DNA of 23,204 nucleotides, taken from the IMG/VR virus record IMGVR_UViG_3300042546_000429, positions 1 through 23,204 of that record; one strand, 5' to 3'. Each line of letters begins with the position of its first letter. Positions within the stretch are counted from its first letter, which is position 1. The position numbers and the translations under genes are program-made. Below the pieces are notes generated by a model. It searched no databases. It worked only from the letters and a program-made list of their open reading frames with translations, and was not told the DNA's origin. Shown here in pieces: positions 21,550 through 23,204 of this stretch. Source of the DNA: a virus.

Positions 21550-21983
21550 TAATCTTTACGTTTATGATGATCTGGGACAATCTTTCTTAAGTTGATAGAG
21601 AGGAGTCCATCTTCAAATGATACTTCTGCGACTTCTGTATCATCTGCCATTGTCCACGCTCTTTTGAAAGATCGTTGAGCCAGTCCCTTATGGACGTAGT
21701 TGGTGTCAGATTCCTTATCCTCTTTTTGTCCTTCAACGAATAGTTTCCCATCTTGTGTATAGACATAAACCTCTTTCTTTTTAAATCCTGCAAGTGCAAG
21801 TTCTAATCTTGATTCCACATTACTGACTTGAACTAAATTGTATGGAGGATAGTTAGAAGTTGTTTCATGTAAATGAAATAGACGGTCAAAATATTCATCC
21901 ATACCAATACTGTTGCGAGTAATCCTATCCATCAAGGCAGGAAGATCCGCATGTGTAAACCTAGATGTTGCAAGGTTGGTCAT
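21543..21983 (-). CDS. hsp20: Hsp20 small heat-shock protein (alpha-crystallin)
   Basis: The product has 146 residues from the ATG at 21983, chosen because GGAG lies 8 bases upstream; a longer frame to 22034 lacks this. The alpha-crystallin domain spans about 47-136: YPPYNLVQVSNVESRLELAL, then LFVEGQKED, LAQRSFKRAWTM (103-112) and the closing EDGLLSINL (124-132, G-x-L motif). The C-terminus DHHKRKDYL lacks an obvious I-x-I motif. These ATP-independent chaperones hold unfolding proteins; hsp20 is a hallmark of cyanomyoviruses. It has its own upstream terminator and -10 box and a leader of about 50 bases that can fold. Confidence 0.93.
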   Translation of the reverse strand: MTNLATSRFTHADLPALMDRITRNSIGMDEYFDRLFHLHETTSNYPPYNLVQVSNVESRLELALAGFKKKEVYVYTQDGKLFVEGQKEDKESDTNYVHKGLAQRSFKRAWTMADDTEVAEVSFEDGLLSINLRKIVPDHHKRKDYL

Positions 21984-21990
21984 TATAGTA

Positions 21991-22004
21991 GCTCCTTTTA
22001 AAGC
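21991..22004 (-). promoter_or_regulatory. Possible RNA-thermometer hairpin over the hsp20 SD
   Basis: The minus strand reads GCTTTAAAAGGAGC. It can fold as GCUUU-AAAA-GGAGC (pairs G-C, C-G, U-A, U-G, U-G), placing the whole SD GGAG in a weak stem 8 bases before the ATG. Pairing of U-runs with the SD through weak U-A and U-G pairs is how fourU-type thermometers work. The stem is short, so this is a suggestion only. Confidence 0.3.
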
Positions 22005-22043
22005 GAGTTTGTGTTTTGTGGACCCCGAAGGCATCCAATATTA

Positions 22044-22049
22044 ATTATA
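22044..22049 (-). promoter_or_regulatory. Candidate -10 box for hsp20
   Basis: TATAAT on the minus strand, just past the T-tract of the regA terminator and about 61 bases before the hsp20 ATG. No good -35 is found: the hexamer at 17-base spacing is GCACCT. If used, the leader would be about 50 bases and include a CC-TTCG-GG tetraloop hairpin near 22022-22038. Confidence 0.4.
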
Positions 22050-22058
22050 CAAGATATT

Positions 22059-22091
22059 AAAAAAAGAGGTGCGGAAAAACCCGAACCTCTT
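22059..22091 (-). terminator. Intrinsic terminator after regA
   Basis: On the minus strand AGAGGT-t-CGG, loop GTTTTT, CCG-c-ACCTCT, then a T-run of six or more. The stem is 6+3 bp with one mismatch. It starts 31 bases after the regA stop. Confidence 0.87.
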
Positions 22092-22121
22092 CTTATGGTA
22101 TTCCGAACCTATATTTAAATA

Positions 22122-22562
22122 TCACTCATCTTGAGGTTTACCTTTTTTAGATCCGATATTATACTTCTGCTCCAAAATCCAATCACCTTTATCTTTATAA
22201 GAAAGAACTTTAATTTGATTAAGAGGTGCAATGTCGAGGATTGAATCAGTATTTACTATAGTAATTAATCCCCAATCAGAAAGTAATCGAGCAATACGAT
22301 TACGACGCTGAACATCATTTACGGTAAGATTTGCATGTTTGCCATCAAGTGCAAACAACTCTTTAAAGTGTGTAATATAATATCTACCTTGTTTGTGAAG
22401 AATGTGGCAGCTCTGGTAGAGTTTTTTCTCCTTCCTAGATGCCACTCCGATACGGGTTAAAGTCTCACGAACTTTCAGAAAATCATCAGGTTCATTAAGA
22501 ATAACTTCCACCATCATATCAGGTGTCCAATTTACTTGGGGTTCGATAGTTTGAGTAGTCAT
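22122..22562 (-). CDS. regA: RegA translational repressor
   Basis: The product has 146 residues; T4 RegA has 122, and the difference is an N-terminal extension of about 17 residues and a basic tail (GSKKGKPQDE). The body closely follows T4 RegA: EPDDFLKVRETLTRIGVA, KKLYQSCHILHKQGRYYITH, FKELFALDGK, RIARLLSDWGLI. RegA binds the start regions of many early phage mRNAs and blocks ribosome binding, in T4 including its own and clamp-loader messages. Its ATG overlaps the gp62 stop by 4 bases (ATGA), the same neighbourhood as in T4. A terminator follows. Confidence 0.96.
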   Translation of the reverse strand: MTTQTIEPQVNWTPDMMVEVILNEPDDFLKVRETLTRIGVASRKEKKLYQSCHILHKQGRYYITHFKELFALDGKHANLTVNDVQRRNRIARLLSDWGLITIVNTDSILDIAPLNQIKVLSYKDKGDWILEQKYNIGSKKGKPQDE

Positions 22563-22939
22563 TTTGTTCCGCCAATATCAAGTCGTTGTTTAATAAAATC
22601 GAGTTGTGATTTTGATAAAATTTTCAAAGCCTGAGATGCCTTCTCATTACTATAACCATAGTAACGTTTAACACATTCTAAATCTTTGACTTTATCCTTT
22701 CGGAGCCAAGGAGAAAATCTCTTTCGCTTCCTCAGAGTATTTATATAAAATGAATATTGCATATCTTTATCAAGATGATGATACTTATTCATTTCATTGG
22801 CAAATAAAATACAATCAATATGAGCAGAAAGACACTTATTGATGATATATGGTGTATATTCTTTTACTGATTCTGGATTTTCATCCATTAAATTAGTTTT
22901 AGTTTGATTGATTGAATTCAACCAGTCCTTCAATTCCAT
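22559..22939 (-). CDS. 62: Clamp-loader small subunit, T4 gp62 type
   Basis: The product has 126 residues from the ATG at 22939 (MELKDWLNSINQTKTNLM), shorter than T4 gp62 (187) but usual for cyanophages. A longer frame to 22993 adds 18 polar residues that overlap the methylase gene and look non-native. YIINKCLSAHIDCILFANEM (about 31-50) is the most typical gp62 segment. RKRFSPWLRKDKVKDLECVK follows. It pairs with gp44 to load the gp45 clamp; gp44 is not in this window. The start overlaps the methylase frame by 41 bases, and the nearest AGGAA is 16 bases away, so initiation may depend on coupling. Confidence 0.85.
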   Translation of the reverse strand: MELKDWLNSINQTKTNLMDENPESVKEYTPYIINKCLSAHIDCILFANEMNKYHHLDKDMQYSFYINTLRKRKRFSPWLRKDKVKDLECVKRYYGYSNEKASQALKILSKSQLDFIKQRLDIGGTK

Positions 22940-23204
22940 AATTAAATAATAGCAATTCCTTTCGTTGTTTTTGCTCTCGCATATATTCACCAACTGACCT
23001 CATTGTATAAGTAAGGTCAAATTCCCCAGTATTCCAGTTCTTAAAACGATCCTTTACCAATTGGTCTGAATTGTAACTGATTAGTTGATCCATATTACAA
23101 GAATCGCAATCAGTAGCAAACTTATCGTGATCAAATCCTTTATGCATTGATCCTTTGTTCCCATAGAGATTATCCTTAATGTCATAAGGAGGATCGAGAT
23201 ACAC
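22899..23204 (-). CDS. DNA adenine N6-methylase (D12/Dam-like), C-terminal part
   Basis: The frame enters from the right edge; the first codon seen is GTG (Val), not a start, so the N-terminus with the SAM-binding FxGxG motif lies outside. YLDPPYDIKDNLYG begins the visible part; DPPY is the catalytic motif IV of adenine-N6 methylases. It is followed by HKGFDHDKFATDCDSC and a TYTMRSVGEYM segment with the C-terminal basic stretch. T4 also carries a Dam of this kind. It may protect phage DNA from host restriction. In the usual T4-like order gp44 precedes gp62, so this gene appears to sit between them. Its last 41 bases overlap gp62. Confidence 0.85.
   Translation of the reverse strand: MYLDPPYDIKDNLYGNKGSMHKGFDHDKFATDCDSCNMDQLISYNSDQLVKDRFKNWNTGEFDLTYTMRSVGEYMREQKQRKELLLFNYGIEGLVEFNQSN

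Noticed and set aside
21284-21595. Plus-strand open frame of 103 codons
   Set aside because: It lies opposite the terminator, the 60-residue gene and the hsp20 end. Its Pro/Ser-rich start mirrors the Gly/Ser/Asp tail on the other strand.
21984-22034. Longer N-terminus for Hsp20
   Set aside because: It covers the probable leader; the ATG at 21983 has GGAG at 8 bases and gives a standard-length protein.
22738-22745. Perfect TATAAATA inside gp62
   Set aside because: It codes for YIN residues within the gene and is 176 bases from the next start, so it is likely chance in AT-rich DNA.
22940-22993. Longer N-terminus for gp62
   Set aside because: The added 18 residues come from methylase-coding DNA in another frame and do not resemble gp62.
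1-23204. CRISPR arrays, insertion sequences, integrase or attachment sites
   Set aside because: No regularly spaced identical repeats, transposase motifs or terminal repeats were seen; the GT25 repeats are gene paralogues.

Overview
This window looks like part of the genome of a T4-like marine cyanophage (a Synechococcus or Prochlorococcus myovirus). The evidence is a set of recognisable T4-type replication genes (DNA polymerase gp43, UvsX recombinase, gp41 helicase, gp62 clamp-loader subunit, RegA) next to an Hsp20 small heat-shock protein and a MazG pyrophosphatase, both typical of cyanomyoviruses. The DNA is strongly AT-rich, and every supported gene, including two tRNAs, is on the minus strand. 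The window is therefore described here from high to low coordinates, the direction of transcription. Assignments are by motif recognition only; no database search was run.

Replication block (23204 down to 15210). It starts with the C-terminal part of a DPPY-type adenine methylase, then gp62, RegA, a terminator, hsp20, a 60-residue protein with a T4-like capsid-targeting N-terminus, and a terminator fused to a strong sigma70-like promoter. That promoter heads an eight-gene run: two small paralogous proteins, gp43, three tiny proteins (two previously below ORF-size cut-offs), UvsX and gp41. The first seven genes are joined by TAATG, ATGA or TGATG overlaps. gp41 ends at a clear intrinsic terminator.

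Glycan-modification island (15130 down to 4899). Directly after that terminator comes a perfect T4-type late promoter (TATAAATA). It heads a long, tightly packed operon: a GT10-like glycosyltransferase, a 2-oxoglutarate/Fe(II) dioxygenase, a sulfotransferase, an unusually small DegT-type PLP aminotransferase, six tandem diverged GT25-like glycosyltransferases, a glycine-type amidinotransferase and a UDP-glucose/GDP-mannose dehydrogenase-family enzyme. Together these could make and attach a uronic-acid-, guanidino- and sulfate-bearing glycan. The late promoter suggests it acts during virion assembly. Three of the six GT25 copies have lost part of the EDD catalytic motif.

Left block (4851 down to 1). 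It holds MazG with its own promoter, a terminator fused to a second perfect late promoter, a 208-residue protein, a perfect-consensus promoter (TTGACA, 17 bp, TATAAT), tRNA-Ala(TGC), tRNA-Leu(TAG), a possible PD-(D/E)XK-like protein, a second protein with a capsid-targeting-like N-terminus, and a long Lys/Ala-rich protein that runs off the left edge. No stretch above 300 bp lacks a gene.
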